A stretch of DNA of 64,000 bases from Magnetovibrio sp. (lineage in GTDB: Bacteria > Pseudomonadota > Alphaproteobacteria > Rhodospirillales > Casp-alpha2): the NCBI GenBank assembly GCA_002722175.1, contig PBKU01000039.1, positions 17,234-81,233 on the forward strand, given 5' to 3'. Of the stretch, positions 8,237-18,256 are shown one piece after another. Made by a program: the position numbers and the translations under genes. The notes under the pieces are model-generated. The model was given only the letters and a program-made list of their open reading frames with translations, ran no database searches and had not been told where the DNA came from. How positions within the stretch are numbered: position 1 is the first letter of the stretch; every line of letters begins with the position of its first letter.

Positions 8237-8985
8237 GAGATTACTTTCGCCTCATTACGGAGTTTTTCCAACAATTCTTTTACATTTTCAACAATCACTC
8301 CCGCCTCCCTTTTTGGTGGTTCGCTAACTTTAATCACCTTTACGCGCGGTGCAATATCAATATTTAATTCGGTTATTGGTATTATATCTATAGGCTTCTT
8401 TTTAGCTTTCATGATATTTGGCAATGAAGCGTAACGGGGCTCATTTAAACGTAGGTCAGTGGAAATCACCGCAGGCAGATTAATTTCGATCGTTTCCAAT
8501 CCTACGTCCACCTCCCGAGTGACCTGAGCTTTAGTATTTTCGATATTTATTCTTGATGCAAAGGTCCCTTGCGGCCAATCTAACAGTGCAGCCAGCATTT
8601 GCCCTGTCTGATTTGCATCATCATCGATTGCTTGCTTTCCAACTATGACAATATCAGGTTTTTCACGACTACAGATAACCTTTAACAATTTAGCAACGCC
8701 CAATGGCTCTATCGGGTCATCGGTTTCTACAAGAATTCCTCGATCAGCGCCCATAGCGAGTGCAGTTCGAATTGTTTCTTGTGAAGAAGATGTGCCGATA
8801 GAGACAGCAACAAGTTCATCACATTTTCCTGATTCCTTTAGCCGAACCCCCTCTTCTACCGCTATTTCATCAAACGGGTTCATTGACATCTTAACATTAT
8901 TAGTTTCTACAGCTGTACCTTCCAAGTTAACGCGTACTTTAACGTTATAGTCGACGACGCGTTTTACAGCGACAAGTATTTTCAC
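8233..8985 (-). CDS. etfB: Electron transfer flavoprotein beta subunit
   Basis: The 250-residue ETF small subunit begins [18 protein letters not shown] and contains the diagnostic signature with [21 protein letters not shown] in the middle, which binds AMP and contacts the alpha subunit. I start it at GTG 8985, because a GGAGG site sits just upstream; the longer frame from TTG 8997 would consist of that ribosome site. The order etfB-etfA-dehydrogenase on one strand suggests a single transcript. Confidence 0.96.
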   Translation of the reverse strand: MKILVAVKRVVDYNVKVRVNLEGTAVETNNVKMSMNPFDEIAVEEGVRLKESGKCDELVAVSIGTSSSQETIRTALAMGADRGILVETDDPIEPLGVAKLLKVICSREKPDIVIVGKQAIDDDANQTGQMLAALLDWPQGTFASRINIENTKAQVTREVDVGLETIEINLPAVISTDLRLNEPRYASLPNIMKAKKKPIDIIPITELNIDIAPRVKVIKVSEPPKREAGVIVENVKELLEKLRNEAKVIS

Positions 8986-9132
8986 AAAACCCTCCAATAT
9001 TTAAAGCAGCCTATCCTTAAGACTCTAAACAACTTGAATTATCATTTTTTATTTTGTTGTGCAAACTAGGAGGAGCCCTTAATGAGGTCAAGAGGCGTTT
9101 ATAGTCTCTGGTGTGTTTTACAAAAAATGAAA

Positions 9133-9696
9133 TTAACGGTTCTTTCCTGGAGACCACAGGACATCATCAATTCCGTTGTTATTATTGATGCGTGCTAGAA
9201 CAAAGAGATGGTCAGAAAGTCGATTAAGATACTTTACCACTTGTATGTTGATTTTTTCCTCCTCAGCTAGCTTAGTTAGGAGTCGTTCGCATCGACGGAC
9301 AATAGTGCGTCCCAGATGTAAATAGGAAGATATTGGTGAGCCGCCCGGTAATACAAAAGATTTCAAAGGCTCTAACTTGGTGTTCATCGCGTCTATTTCA
9401 GTTTCTAACCGGGCAACCTGGGTTTCGGTTACCCGGAGAGGAGTTGCTTCAGAGACACCTTCCTCTGGTCGGCACAAGTCAGCTCCAACGTCAAAAAGGT
9501 CATTTTGAATTCGTGATAGCATTGAATCTGTTTCGTTATCTGCATCTAGTCTAGCAATCCCAATAATTGCATTTGCTTCATCAACCGTACCGTAGACGTT
9601 CACTCGAAGAGAAAACTTTTTCACACGCAATCCGGAACCAAGCGAAGTCTCTCCCTGGTCTCCAGTTTTTGTATAAATTTTTGAAAGTGTAACCAT
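9133..9696 (-). CDS. Cob(I)alamin adenosyltransferase, PduO type
   Basis: The 187-residue enzyme transfers adenosyl from ATP to cob(I)alamin to make coenzyme B12. The N-terminal IYTKTGDQGETSLGSG is the ATP-binding motif of the PduO family, and the C-terminal helix carries RTIVRRCERLL and YLNRLSDHLFVLAR. It lies about 150 bases upstream of etfB on the same strand, so it probably heads that transcript. The adenosylcobalamin-dependent methylmalonyl-CoA mutase at 27.2-29.4 kb is the likely user. I saw no cobalamin riboswitch upstream. Confidence 0.94.
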   Translation of the reverse strand: MVTLSKIYTKTGDQGETSLGSGLRVKKFSLRVNVYGTVDEANAIIGIARLDADNETDSMLSRIQNDLFDVGADLCRPEEGVSEATPLRVTETQVARLETEIDAMNTKLEPLKSFVLPGGSPISSYLHLGRTIVRRCERLLTKLAEEEKINIQVVKYLNRLSDHLFVLARINNNNGIDDVLWSPGKNR

Positions 9697-10024
9697 AATG
9701 TCGACTTAACTTAATTTAGAAAAAGAAAACAAGTGAAATTTATCTAAAGTTAGAGGTATATGTAAATTTATTGACTTGGATCATTGCAAATTCTGAAAGG
9801 CAAGATTGCCACTATACAGTGTTTCTTTTCAAGGAAAAACTGTTACGAAAGGTGACGAACTAGCTTATATAATTCCTAGGAAAATCAGCTTTTTTTAAAC
9901 CTGTTAATTTAGACTGGCCGTTCGCACATGCTGTGCCATTGTATTTTCTTGATTTGGCGATTAATTCTTAATATTGAATTATTAGTGTTTTCAGTTACTT
10001 TGTTGGACACAGGACGAGTTAAGA
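9697..10024. other. Divergent intergenic region, cobalamin adenosyltransferase/SDR
   Basis: This 328-base AT-rich stretch separates two divergent genes and has no credible reading frame. It should hold both promoters. I looked for a cobalamin riboswitch (B12 box) on the strand of the adenosyltransferase gene and did not see one. Confidence 0.4.
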
Positions 10025-10729
10025 ATGTATTTAGTCGACAAAATAGTAGTTGTTACAGGGGCTGGGGGTGGCCTGGGCAAGCCCCTTGCGGAGGCGTTTG
10101 CATACAAAGGCGCTCAGGTTATAGCTGTTGATTCGAGCCGCACAAAACTTGACAAGTCTTTTGACAGTTCAAATCCGCTGATAAAGACCGTGGAACTAGA
10201 CCTTTTGGATGAAATGATGACGATTAATATTCTTTTGCAAATAGAGAAAGAGTTCGAAAAAATTGATATCCTTTGTGCTGTCGCTGGTGGTTTTGATATG
10301 GGATATAAAGTCCATGAAACCCCAACTGAATCTTGGGAGTCAATGCTTGACGTGAATATTCGAACACTACTGAACACTATTAAAGCAATTACTCCTGGGA
10401 TGGTTAAAAGAGGTGCAGGGAAAATAATAACAATTGGTGCTAATGCAGCAAAGGCGGGTATGCCTGATATGGGAGCTTATTGTGCTGCAAAGAGCGCCGT
10501 GATGCGTCTCACAGAAAGTATGGCGTTAGAGTTGCGGCCAAGAGGAATAAATGTAAATTGTTTATTACCAAGCGTTATAGACACAAAAGCAAATCGTGAT
10601 GCTATGCCGAATTTAGACCCAAAAAAATGGGTGGATCCGAACGATTTGTCAGCAGTTGCAATATTTCTTGCATCGCCTGAGGCTAGTGCTATTCATGGAG
10701 CTTTGATACCAGTAGTTGGTCTTTCATAG
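10025..10729 (+). CDS. Short-chain dehydrogenase/reductase
   Basis: The 234-residue classical SDR has the cofactor motif TGAGGGLG at residues 11-18, a central AVAGGF strand in place of the usual NNAG, and the catalytic segment with Tyr and Lys in AYCAAKSAVM. It ends in the usual region for a soluble SDR. No substrate can be assigned: neighbours are a divergent cobalamin adenosyltransferase and a convergent tricarboxylate transporter, so it appears to be a single-gene unit. The AAG-A bases before the ATG are a weak ribosome site. Confidence 0.85.
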   Translation: MYLVDKIVVVTGAGGGLGKPLAEAFAYKGAQVIAVDSSRTKLDKSFDSSNPLIKTVELDLLDEMMTINILLQIEKEFEKIDILCAVAGGFDMGYKVHETPTESWESMLDVNIRTLLNTIKAITPGMVKRGAGKIITIGANAAKAGMPDMGAYCAAKSAVMRLTESMALELRPRGINVNCLLPSVIDTKANRDAMPNLDPKKWVDPNDLSAVAIFLASPEASAIHGALIPVVGLS

Positions 10730-10822
10730 GTAAATGTTTAGGGACAGAATTTTCAGGCAATCGACGTTTTTCTTTATAAAAAGGCTTCTAAAAATAGAAT
10801 AATGCTTTTTGAACAAGGTTTT

Positions 10823-10847
10823 CCCTGAATATGTGCCGTATTCAGGG
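10823..10847. terminator. Perfect 9-bp stem-loop between SDR and tctA
   Basis: CCCTGAATA at 10823-10831 and TATTCAGGG at 10839-10847 form a perfect 9-bp stem with a 7-base loop. It lies three bases beyond the tctA stop codon and about 95 bases beyond the SDR stop, between convergent genes. No good T-run follows on either strand, so it may be a weak or factor-assisted bidirectional terminator, or an mRNA 3'-end stabiliser. Confidence 0.45.
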
Positions 10848-10849
10848 AG

Positions 10850-12358
10850 TTATGTCGCATTCGGAACAAGTTTTTTCTTAAGTAACTTGAATAAAGGAAG
10901 TAATAGAAGAATTATAGCTATGACAGTAATTGGCCCAGAAATTGGGCGGGTAAAAAAGACCGTTATATCGCCATTAGAGATCAAAAGTGATTGTCGTAAT
11001 GCTGGCTCAGCAATGGGACCAAGGACGATAGCAAGAACTGCGGGTGCTAATGGATAATCTAGTTTTCTAAGTAAGTACCCCCCCACCCCAAATAACAACA
11101 TTAGCCATACGTCGTGCATGTCTTGTGTGGGAGCAAATCCCCCTACCAAACTAAGAACAAAAATTATTGCTGCAAGAATCGTAAAAGGCATCTTAAGCAT
11201 CCATAAAAAGAGCGGAATAAAAGAAATGTTAATTATGACAGCGAATAGATTTGCAGCATATAGGCTAGCGATTAAACCCCAAACGAAAGCCGTCTCATCA
11301 ACAAATAGTCTGGGTCCAGGCACCAATCCCCAGATTACCATGCCGCCCAGAAGGATAGCTGTGGTAGGAGAACCAGGAATGCCTAGGGTCAGCATTGGAA
11401 GCATGGCACCAGTTGATGCAGCATTATTGGCAGCTTCGGGAGCAACGACACCTCCGACCTCCCCCTTTCCATATTTTTCAGGATTTTTTGTTGTCATTTT
11501 AGCTATTCCGTATGACATAAGTGCTCCAGGTGTAGCGCCGGCTGCGGGTAAGATACCAACGAAAAAACCTACAAATGAACTGGAAACTGCAATTTTCCAC
11601 GTTTGTAGCAACTCTTTGAGGTTGTTTATGATCCGCTCCAGATTAATAACCACTTTAGACATTAACATTTCTCCGCGACTAACTTCGATTGTCCACATCA
11701 TTTCTCCTATGCCATAAATTCCAATAGCTAAAACGAGAAAATTAATGCCATGCATAAAGCCGATGATATCAAAAAATATCAAACGTGGTTCACCAGACAT
11801 AATATCTAACCCAACTGACGAGAAAACCATGCCTATGCAAATAGAAAAAATAGTTTTTGGTATGTCATCACCGCTTAGTCCAACAAAAGTAGCAAAGGCA
11901 AGAAGCATCAAGGCAAAGATTTCCTGATCGCCAAAATCAAGAGCAATTGAGGCTAAGGGAGGAGCAAAACCAGTAAACAAAACAATTGATATAGTTCCTC
12001 CAAAAAATGAAGCCAGGGCAGCTGCAATCAAGGCTTTATCCGCGTCTCCTTTTAACGCTAGAGGACGACCGTCAAACGTTGTTGCAACTGCCGTCGAGGC
12101 GCCAGGTATACCGAGTGTTATAGAGCTTATCGCCCCTCCATACATTGCGCCATAATACAAAGCGGCGAGAAAAATGATAGCTGAAGTGGGGGGCACTAGA
12201 AATGTCATTGGCAAAAGAATGGCCACGCCATTAACCGACCCTAGTCCGGGCATTGCACCAATGAAGAGCCCAACCACCACTCCTAGCAAGATAAGGGCAA
12301 GATTAAGTGGTTCAAATGCTATAAAAAACCCGTCTGATAGATGTTGAATAATTTCCAT
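10850..12358 (-). CDS. tctA: Tripartite tricarboxylate transporter, large membrane subunit TctA
   Basis: The 502-residue polytopic membrane protein matches TctA. Early conserved segments GAMPGLGSVNGVAILLP and YYGAMYGGAISSITLGIPG and the mid-protein repeat GILPAAGATPGALMSYGIAK and TLGIPGSPTTAILLGGM are the paired motifs of the family, with about a dozen hydrophobic segments around them. With TctB it forms the secondary carrier energised by an ion gradient, taking a carboxylate from TctC. The gene order C-B-A on this strand is standard, with a 90-base gap after tctB. Confidence 0.95.
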   Translation of the reverse strand: MEIIQHLSDGFFIAFEPLNLALILLGVVVGLFIGAMPGLGSVNGVAILLPMTFLVPPTSAIIFLAALYYGAMYGGAISSITLGIPGASTAVATTFDGRPLALKGDADKALIAAALASFFGGTISIVLFTGFAPPLASIALDFGDQEIFALMLLAFATFVGLSGDDIPKTIFSICIGMVFSSVGLDIMSGEPRLIFFDIIGFMHGINFLVLAIGIYGIGEMMWTIEVSRGEMLMSKVVINLERIINNLKELLQTWKIAVSSSFVGFFVGILPAAGATPGALMSYGIAKMTTKNPEKYGKGEVGGVVAPEAANNAASTGAMLPMLTLGIPGSPTTAILLGGMVIWGLVPGPRLFVDETAFVWGLIASLYAANLFAVIINISFIPLFLWMLKMPFTILAAIIFVLSLVGGFAPTQDMHDVWLMLLFGVGGYLLRKLDYPLAPAVLAIVLGPIAEPALRQSLLISNGDITVFFTRPISGPITVIAIILLLLPLFKLLKKKLVPNAT

Positions 12359-12448
12359 GTCTTTTGTTTTCTTTAGCCTGGGCTTCTCATTCGTCTAATT
12401 ATGATATGGTAGCAATCTAAAGACCTACTGTATGCTTAGTCATTATGT

Positions 12449-12946
12449 TCAAAGGAAGATATCGTATAGAGGGTAGAAAAGCGGTTCAAGATAACCTTTT
12501 GGCAGCACTACTCGAAGGGCTATATCAAAAAAGAAAAAGATTACTATTGGCGATCCAAGTGAGATCAAAAGAGTCGTTAACCAGGAATGCTGCCCCAAAT
12601 ATCGAATATAAAAAATGAGGAATACCGGTATAGCTCCGTACATTCCGATAAAATGAACTAATCCTATCATTGCTGTTACACTACCGCCCACTAGCAGGAA
12701 CATTCGCACTGCGTAACTATCCATAAAAGGTTTATCTGATTTCGAGGGAGGACTGGACCGACGGAACCAATTAATTGCTATCCATATGCAGCATAAAAGC
12801 ATTATGGCGGCTAGCCAAAATGGCCACGCTCCGCCTCCAGGACCTTCTTCTGGGATCCAACCTACTTCTAACTCCGCGCTTTTCCACATGAAGTATATGG
12901 ATAGAGCCGCCATTAATATTGCCGTGATAATTTCTGCGCGTTTCAT
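12449..12946 (-). CDS. tctB: Tripartite tricarboxylate transporter, small membrane subunit TctB
   Basis: A 165-residue membrane protein with four predicted hydrophobic segments (near residues 5-20, 40-62, 85-110 and 125-150) and the family-typical PEEGPGGGAWPFWLA motif after the first segment. TctB is poorly conserved, so position between tctC and tctA carries much of the weight. It is the accessory membrane subunit of the carrier. A 42-base gap separates it from tctC. Confidence 0.88.
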   Translation of the reverse strand: MKRAEIITAILMAALSIYFMWKSAELEVGWIPEEGPGGGAWPFWLAAIMLLCCIWIAINWFRRSSPPSKSDKPFMDSYAVRMFLLVGGSVTAMIGLVHFIGMYGAIPVFLIFYIRYLGQHSWLTTLLISLGSPIVIFFFFDIALRVVLPKGYLEPLFYPLYDIFL

Positions 12947-12988
12947 GACGGCGGCTCTATTAAGTGTTATCCAGAAAAAAGGGCTAGT

Positions 12989-13972
12989 TTATAGAGCGCC
13001 CATTTTCTTGAGCATCGAACGGTGTATTTCGCGTTCTTTCTTCCAATAGTCTTTAAGTGCTGATCCGGATAGAAAGTCACCCATTAGACTCTTCTTTTTA
13101 CGGTATTTTTGCCAATCGTCCGATTTATAAACTTTTTCAAAGAGACCTTGGTAAAAAGCGGCTGCCTCACTGCTCATACCTGGTGCACCAACCACACTTC
13201 TTTGCATAAAGTATACACGGTCTTGCCCAAGCTCACGAAACGTAGGAGCGTTTGGAAACATTTCCAAACGTGATGGCGTAAAGGCAGCTAAGGGAACAGT
13301 AGTTCCAGCTTTATAAAAGCCTTCTTGTTCAGATGGATTGTTAACAGTGGAGTTGGCATGTTTCCCCGCCAATTGCTTGGCAACCTTTCCGCCGCCTTTA
13401 TATGGAACGTACTTCATGCTAAGTCCATAATCTGCGTTAAGAAAGTCCGTCAGCAATTGATCTTCTTGAAGGCTTCCCGTGCCAGCCATGATCCAGTTTT
13501 TACCCTTTGCTTTTGCAGCCTTGATAAATGCATCAACCGTTTTAATTCCTGAATCTTTGTGTACCCATAGCAAGAAGGTATCTTCAGCCATTCGTGCTAC
13601 CGGCGTAAAGGTTGCAATATCTACCCCTAATGCCGGTTGGCGAAGCGGAGTTGTATAGAAACTGTTAAGTGTAACCATAATGGTGTGATTTGGATCTTTG
13701 GCCTGTTTTAGATGAACTAGGGCCTCCGCACCAGAGCCTCCGGGTTTGTTAATTGGTGTTAGTGGTTTTGGAGACCATTTGTTTTTTTCTATTACTGTCT
13801 GCATAAGTCTTGCCATCTTATCAGCGCCGCCACCTTTGCCGGCCATAATGATAAATTGAACTGGTTTTTTCGGGCTCCAGCCAGCAACTGCTTCTCCAAA
13901 AATAGATATTCCTATAAATGAGACAGCAATTGCAAACCCAGTTAGAATTAGCTTTGTAGTTAGAATTCTCAT
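12989..13972 (-). CDS. tctC: Tripartite tricarboxylate transporter substrate-binding protein TctC
   Basis: The 327-residue periplasmic protein has an N-terminal signal peptide ending near VAGWSP and the Bug/TctC pattern: VQFIIMAGKGGGADKMAR near the start, INKPGGSGAEALVHL, and the region with VPYKGGGKVAKQLAG. It captures a carboxylate and delivers it to TctAB. Many Bug proteins bind unexpected acids, so the ligand cannot be read from sequence. A purine-rich GGGGAGAAA site precedes the ATG by five to six bases. Confidence 0.93.
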   Translation of the reverse strand: MRILTTKLILTGFAIAVSFIGISIFGEAVAGWSPKKPVQFIIMAGKGGGADKMARLMQTVIEKNKWSPKPLTPINKPGGSGAEALVHLKQAKDPNHTIMVTLNSFYTTPLRQPALGVDIATFTPVARMAEDTFLLWVHKDSGIKTVDAFIKAAKAKGKNWIMAGTGSLQEDQLLTDFLNADYGLSMKYVPYKGGGKVAKQLAGKHANSTVNNPSEQEGFYKAGTTVPLAAFTPSRLEMFPNAPTFRELGQDRVYFMQRSVVGAPGMSSEAAAFYQGLFEKVYKSDDWQKYRKKKSLMGDFLSGSALKDYWKKEREIHRSMLKKMGAL

Positions 13973-14555
13973 ATTAATTTTCTCCCCTTTTTTTTATTTA
14001 AATATTTCTATCGTTTAGATGTCTCTATCTTATTTGCTAGATGATCCAAAGGCTCTCCTGTTAATATAGGGATTATAACCCTGATTAATAACATTTTGAA
14101 AGCAGGTTCTTTACTTGATTTATATCGTATCGCACTCTGAATTGGCAAAGCAATAACACCACTTAAGCAAAATTTATAAAGTGATGTTTTTCTGGGGCTT
14201 AAGCATTGATCAAAAATAATATAATTTTCTGTAATTTGCTTATTGCAACAACCTTATTTACATTTATTCTAGATCTAGAAGTTTCCAAGATTTCTGTTTG
14301 TTAATTGGATTGGTTGTTAGAAAACGAAACAGAAGCGATTTAAAGCCATCGTTTTTTCCTTGCAGGAAAATTGAGGCTATTTTTCAAAAGGTCGACTTTA
14401 AAATAGTAAAAAGAGTATGGCGTTTTTTCTGTCCTTTGAAAGTTTATTGATTCGTTTGCGAAAAGTACTAAATCTGTGTCATGCTAAAATAGATAAAAGT
14501 ATATATAAGAAAGAGATGAAGTTAAATTTAAATACTAAGTGACACTGGAATTAGC
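13973..14555. promoter_or_regulatory. Divergent regulatory region, tctCBA / MBL-CNB gene
   Basis: This 583-base AT-rich stretch has no credible reading frame and separates two divergent transcription units. It contains a perfect 14-bp palindrome (14267-14280). It must hold both promoters, but I could not assign -35/-10 boxes firmly. Its length suggests regulation, or an unrecognised small RNA. Confidence 0.4.
14267..14280. promoter_or_regulatory. 14-bp perfect palindrome in divergent region
   Basis: TTCTAGATCTAGAA reads the same on both strands and sits midway between tctC and the MBL-CNB gene. Its position about 290 bases from each start makes it a possible operator, though short AT-rich palindromes also occur by chance. 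Confidence 0.25.
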
Positions 14556-16772
14556 ATGTCCTCGACTGAAAAAATCCGAAAACTTGAAATCGCGGCCGGC
14601 ATAAATTGGATTGAAGTGCCGGAAGTTGATTTAAGGGTGCTATGTGGGTGCCCTGCAGATTGTGTCAAGCACCTCATGAAACGAGGGTTGATTGCTAACA
14701 CTGAAAGTCATGGAAAAACCTTTCAAACCGGGCCAAACGCTATCTTGCTTTCTGACGTAGGCCTCCAAAATGGCCAATTTTCCAATCTTTCCGAATTTCC
14801 AGTTTTGCAGATGTTGTATAACCAGGGAATGATTATTCCTGGCCACCCGGGCAATAACGGGCATAAGCCTTTATTGATTGGGCATGTTGACCAGGTGGCT
14901 GCCCAGTTGGAATATATCTTTCGCGGGAACTACGGGCTGTCTTCGGTAAATGAGTTGAAGCAAGCAGGCATGTCAAATAAAGAAGCCGCAGAAATGATGG
15001 ACATAAAGCTAAAATTTGCTTTTGGATCAATTCGGGGGTCTAGAGAGCTTGTTGAAACGCGGATTCTTAATGATTCCCCTATCGACATTAAGCAAGGTGT
15101 CACGCTGCGCCGGCGAGACATCAATATATTTGAGTTTTCATTTGGAAATGATAAGAAAGTAGTAGATTTAAACCTCCCGGCGACAGTTACCTATGAGGCT
15201 CCGTATCCTCTCGGGTTCCATAACCTGCCAAGAGAGTATTTTGCAGTTGTTCATTCAGGTAATGGGGATGGATGGGATGTTAACCGTCCTAGCATGGCAA
15301 GCATTCTTATGTTTCAGGGCCGAATTTATTTAATTGACTGTGGACCGAATATTAATTCAGGACTTCAGGCCCTTGGCATTGGGATTCATGAAATTGAAGG
15401 AGTATTTCATACCCATTGCCACGATGATCACTTTGCTGGTTTAACGTCATTAGTGCGTTCAGACCGTCGAATAAAATATTATGCTACGAAACCGGTGCAA
15501 ATGTCAGTGGCAAAAAAATTAGCGGCATTAATGACTATATCAGAGAGAGATTTTAGTCACTATTTTGACGTGGAAATTTTAAAGGGCGGCGAGTGGAACA
15601 GCATAGACGGTTTACAGGTAAAACCGGTTTTTTCTCCACACCCGGTTGAAACAAACATCTTGTTCTTTAGGGCTATGGGTGTGGACGGGTACCGTTCTTA
15701 CGCACATCTAGCCGACATTGCAAGTCGGGCGGTTCTTAACAAAATGCTGACGAAAGCTAAACGTGGTCCTGGTATAAAAAAAGAGCGCCTGAAGGATGTC
15801 GTTGATAATTATATGACCCCAGTTGATATCAAAAAACTGGATATTGGGGGAGGAATGATTCATGGGAATGCTGAAGATTTTAGAACTGACAAATCGAAAA
15901 AAATAATTCTTGCCCATACGGCAAAACCATTAACTGAAAGCCAAAAAGAAATTGGCTCGGGAGCCACTTTTGGTGCAATGGATGTTTTAATACCAACCTA
16001 CCAGGACTATTTACGGCGCTATGCTGCAAACTTTCTTTTTAAGTATTTAGTGGATGTTCCAGATCACCTGGTTCGAATGCTTTTAAATCAGCCAGTAGAA
16101 ACGTTTAACCCAGAAACGATTATGCTAAGGGAAGGGGAGAAAGTTAGTAAGATTTATTTGTTATTAGCTGGGACTGCTGAAATGCTTGATAGTCGTGCTG
16201 ATTTTCAGGGAATGGTGTCTGCAGGCGCAATGATTGGTGAACTGGATGTTTTGTTGAATAAAATCCCCACTGAAACCTATAGAACAACTAGTTTTGTCAC
16301 GACGTTGACGATACAGAGTGCCCTCTATCAATCAATGGTGGAAAAATTAGGCATAGTAAAAAAAATAAGCAGGTATGCGACGCTGCAAGACTTCTTATTA
16401 CGTTCGTGGTTGTTTGGCGAAAATCTTTCTCCAGAATTGCAAACTGAAATTGCAGCTTCAATGAAGCTTGAAAAATGGGGGAAGGGTCTCAAGTCACGGG
16501 GTATAAAGAAAAATACACTGTACATTATGAAAAAAGGCAGAGTAGAAACAGTGTTTGCAGGAAAAGCAGTAGAGTTTTTGCAAAGTGGTAATTTTTTTGG
16601 GGAGGATACAGTATTGTTTGGGAGCAAGCCAAAGAAAAAGCTTAAGGTGCTGAGCAATTCCGAAGTATATACTGTTCCAGGGTCTGTTATATCGGAAATT
16701 CCTGTTGTGCGCTGGAAACTAATGGAAACATATCAACGTCGTCTTCAGTTCGATCCTACAGAAAGAGCCTGA
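14556..16772 (+). CDS. Metallo-beta-lactamase fold protein with two CNB-like domains
   Basis: A 738-residue soluble protein in three parts. Residues 1-220 are an uncharacterised domain with LCGCPADCVKHLM near 29-41. Residues about 225-490 are a metallo-beta-lactamase fold with HTHCHDDH at 285-292, further candidate metal ligands His362, Asp387 and His454, so hydrolase chemistry is plausible. Residues about 505-600 and 635-725 resemble cyclic-nucleotide-binding domains; the first keeps GELDVLLNKIP, but the phosphate-binding arginine is not evident in either (TETYRTT; GEDTVLFGSKPKKK). Similar proteins are sometimes annotated as cyclic nucleotide phosphodiesterases, which I cannot confirm. It stands alone, facing convergent MFS downstream. 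Confidence 0.75.
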   Translation: MSSTEKIRKLEIAAGINWIEVPEVDLRVLCGCPADCVKHLMKRGLIANTESHGKTFQTGPNAILLSDVGLQNGQFSNLSEFPVLQMLYNQGMIIPGHPGNNGHKPLLIGHVDQVAAQLEYIFRGNYGLSSVNELKQAGMSNKEAAEMMDIKLKFAFGSIRGSRELVETRILNDSPIDIKQGVTLRRRDINIFEFSFGNDKKVVDLNLPATVTYEAPYPLGFHNLPREYFAVVHSGNGDGWDVNRPSMASILMFQGRIYLIDCGPNINSGLQALGIGIHEIEGVFHTHCHDDHFAGLTSLVRSDRRIKYYATKPVQMSVAKKLAALMTISERDFSHYFDVEILKGGEWNSIDGLQVKPVFSPHPVETNILFFRAMGVDGYRSYAHLADIASRAVLNKMLTKAKRGPGIKKERLKDVVDNYMTPVDIKKLDIGGGMIHGNAEDFRTDKSKKIILAHTAKPLTESQKEIGSGATFGAMDVLIPTYQDYLRRYAANFLFKYLVDVPDHLVRMLLNQPVETFNPETIMLREGEKVSKIYLLLAGTAEMLDSRADFQGMVSAGAMIGELDVLLNKIPTETYRTTSFVTTLTIQSALYQSMVEKLGIVKKISRYATLQDFLLRSWLFGENLSPELQTEIAASMKLEKWGKGLKSRGIKKNTLYIMKKGRVETVFAGKAVEFLQSGNFFGEDTVLFGSKPKKKLKVLSNSEVYTVPGSVISEIPVVRWKLMETYQRRLQFDPTERA

Positions 16773-16965
16773 GAAATTTTAAAACTATTTTAATTTTCAC
16801 GCTTAAGTTAACGGCAAAGGGTTTTGGATTGGATCTAAGTGAAATGTTCCAAAAAGTTTTTAGCATTTTGAATATAAAAGAATTAGAGGTAATTGTTGGA
16901 ATTTGCATGTTTAGGAATATTGTGTTGTTCGACATTGATTCACAAAGCCAGCTGCAATGGATTTG

Positions 16966-18192
16966 TCAAGTGGCCCCAGGCTGGAATAATCGTGGCAAGG
17001 GGTCTTCGTCAATTAATAAGTGCAGCAACGTTGCAATAAGCCCAAGAGCGATACAAAGCCACCAAACCATGTCGTAAGAGTTTGTAGTATCGAAAATATA
17101 CCCACCAAGCCAGACGCCAAGAAAGCTTCCGAGTTGGTGGGAAAGGAACACCAAGCCAAATAGTGTAGCGATATATTTCACCCCAAAAACTTGCGTTATC
17201 AGGCCTGTAGTAAGCGGTACAGTGGCAAGCCAAAGTAATCCCATTAGACCTGAGAAGATGTAAAGGTTAAGTTCAGTGTTTGGCAGCAGGATAAGACCTA
17301 TAACAAGAATCGCACGAGCAAAATATAAAGATGCCAGGCTAAGTTTTTTGCTCCATTTCTGACCGGCAATCCCTGCTAAAAACGATCCGGCAATGTTAAA
17401 TAATCCAACTAACGAAATACAGAACGCACCCACATGGCCTGGTAGACCAAGGTCAGAAATGTAAGACGGAAAATGTACAGTGATAAAAGCAATTTGAAAC
17501 CCACATACAAAGAAACCAAGTCCTAACAGTAGAAAACCATGGTGGTGGACTGCTTCAACAATTGCTTCATGGAGTTTCTGATCGGTTTCAGCTTCACCTT
17601 TAACATTTGCATCAGTTGGTAGAAAACTGGCGCAGCCGACCATTAGCATTACCACCATGGAGAGCATTAACAATGCAGAATGCCAGCCAAAAGCGGAGAT
17701 GAAACCAAAACCTAGTGGTGAAAAAAATACTTGCCCCGCAGAGCCAGCAGCTGTCCCCAATCCTAGGACAAGTGAACGTTTTTCTGGGCCAACAACTTTA
17801 GCCATTGCAGCCATTGCTAGAGAAAAAGCGGTAAACGCAATGCCAATACCCATAAGAATTCCCGCAGTTAATTGCAAGGCAAGGCCAGTAGTGGAAAAGG
17901 CCATTCCAACGAGACCTAAGGCATAGGCAAAAGTTCCTCCGGCAATCACCCAACGTGGTCCATAACGATCTGCAAAGGCACCTGCGACAGGTAACATGCA
18001 GCCCCACAATAAATTCTGAATTGCTAGGGCGAGAGCAAAGGTTTGCCTATCTAAACCTAGCTCGAGTGTCATGGGATTAAGAAATAAGCCGAGCGATGCG
18101 CGAACTCCAAAGCCAATCGATGCAATTATACATCCAGCAATAAGAACGAATAATGTTTTGGAATGCCTGCTATGCAAAATAAAATAGGTCAT
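16966..18192 (-). CDS. MFS transporter linked to the glutamate-synthase-like cluster
   Basis: A 408-residue membrane protein of the major facilitator superfamily with about 12 hydrophobic segments. The first-loop motif reads FADRYGPRWVI, and a central hydrophilic loop of about 25 residues (DANVKGEAETDQKLHEAIVE) separates the halves. The pattern resembles the oxalate/formate-antiporter-like group, whose substrates are mostly carboxylates. It lies 64 bases downstream of the GltD-like gene on the same strand, so it may move the substrate or product of that pathway. The substrate is unknown. Confidence 0.85.
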   Translation of the reverse strand: MTYFILHSRHSKTLFVLIAGCIIASIGFGVRASLGLFLNPMTLELGLDRQTFALALAIQNLLWGCMLPVAGAFADRYGPRWVIAGGTFAYALGLVGMAFSTTGLALQLTAGILMGIGIAFTAFSLAMAAMAKVVGPEKRSLVLGLGTAAGSAGQVFFSPLGFGFISAFGWHSALLMLSMVVMLMVGCASFLPTDANVKGEAETDQKLHEAIVEAVHHHGFLLLGLGFFVCGFQIAFITVHFPSYISDLGLPGHVGAFCISLVGLFNIAGSFLAGIAGQKWSKKLSLASLYFARAILVIGLILLPNTELNLYIFSGLMGLLWLATVPLTTGLITQVFGVKYIATLFGLVFLSHQLGSFLGVWLGGYIFDTTNSYDMVWWLCIALGLIATLLHLLIDEDPLPRLFQPGAT

Positions 18193-18256
18193 AATAGTTT
18201 TTGCGCGTCCAAATAAAAATTTTAAATTAAGGCTATTCTATATAAATGTTTTGACG

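Noticed and set aside
9697..10024. Cobalamin riboswitch upstream of the adenosyltransferase gene
   Set aside because: No B12-box-like conserved core was seen in this region or upstream of the mutase gene.
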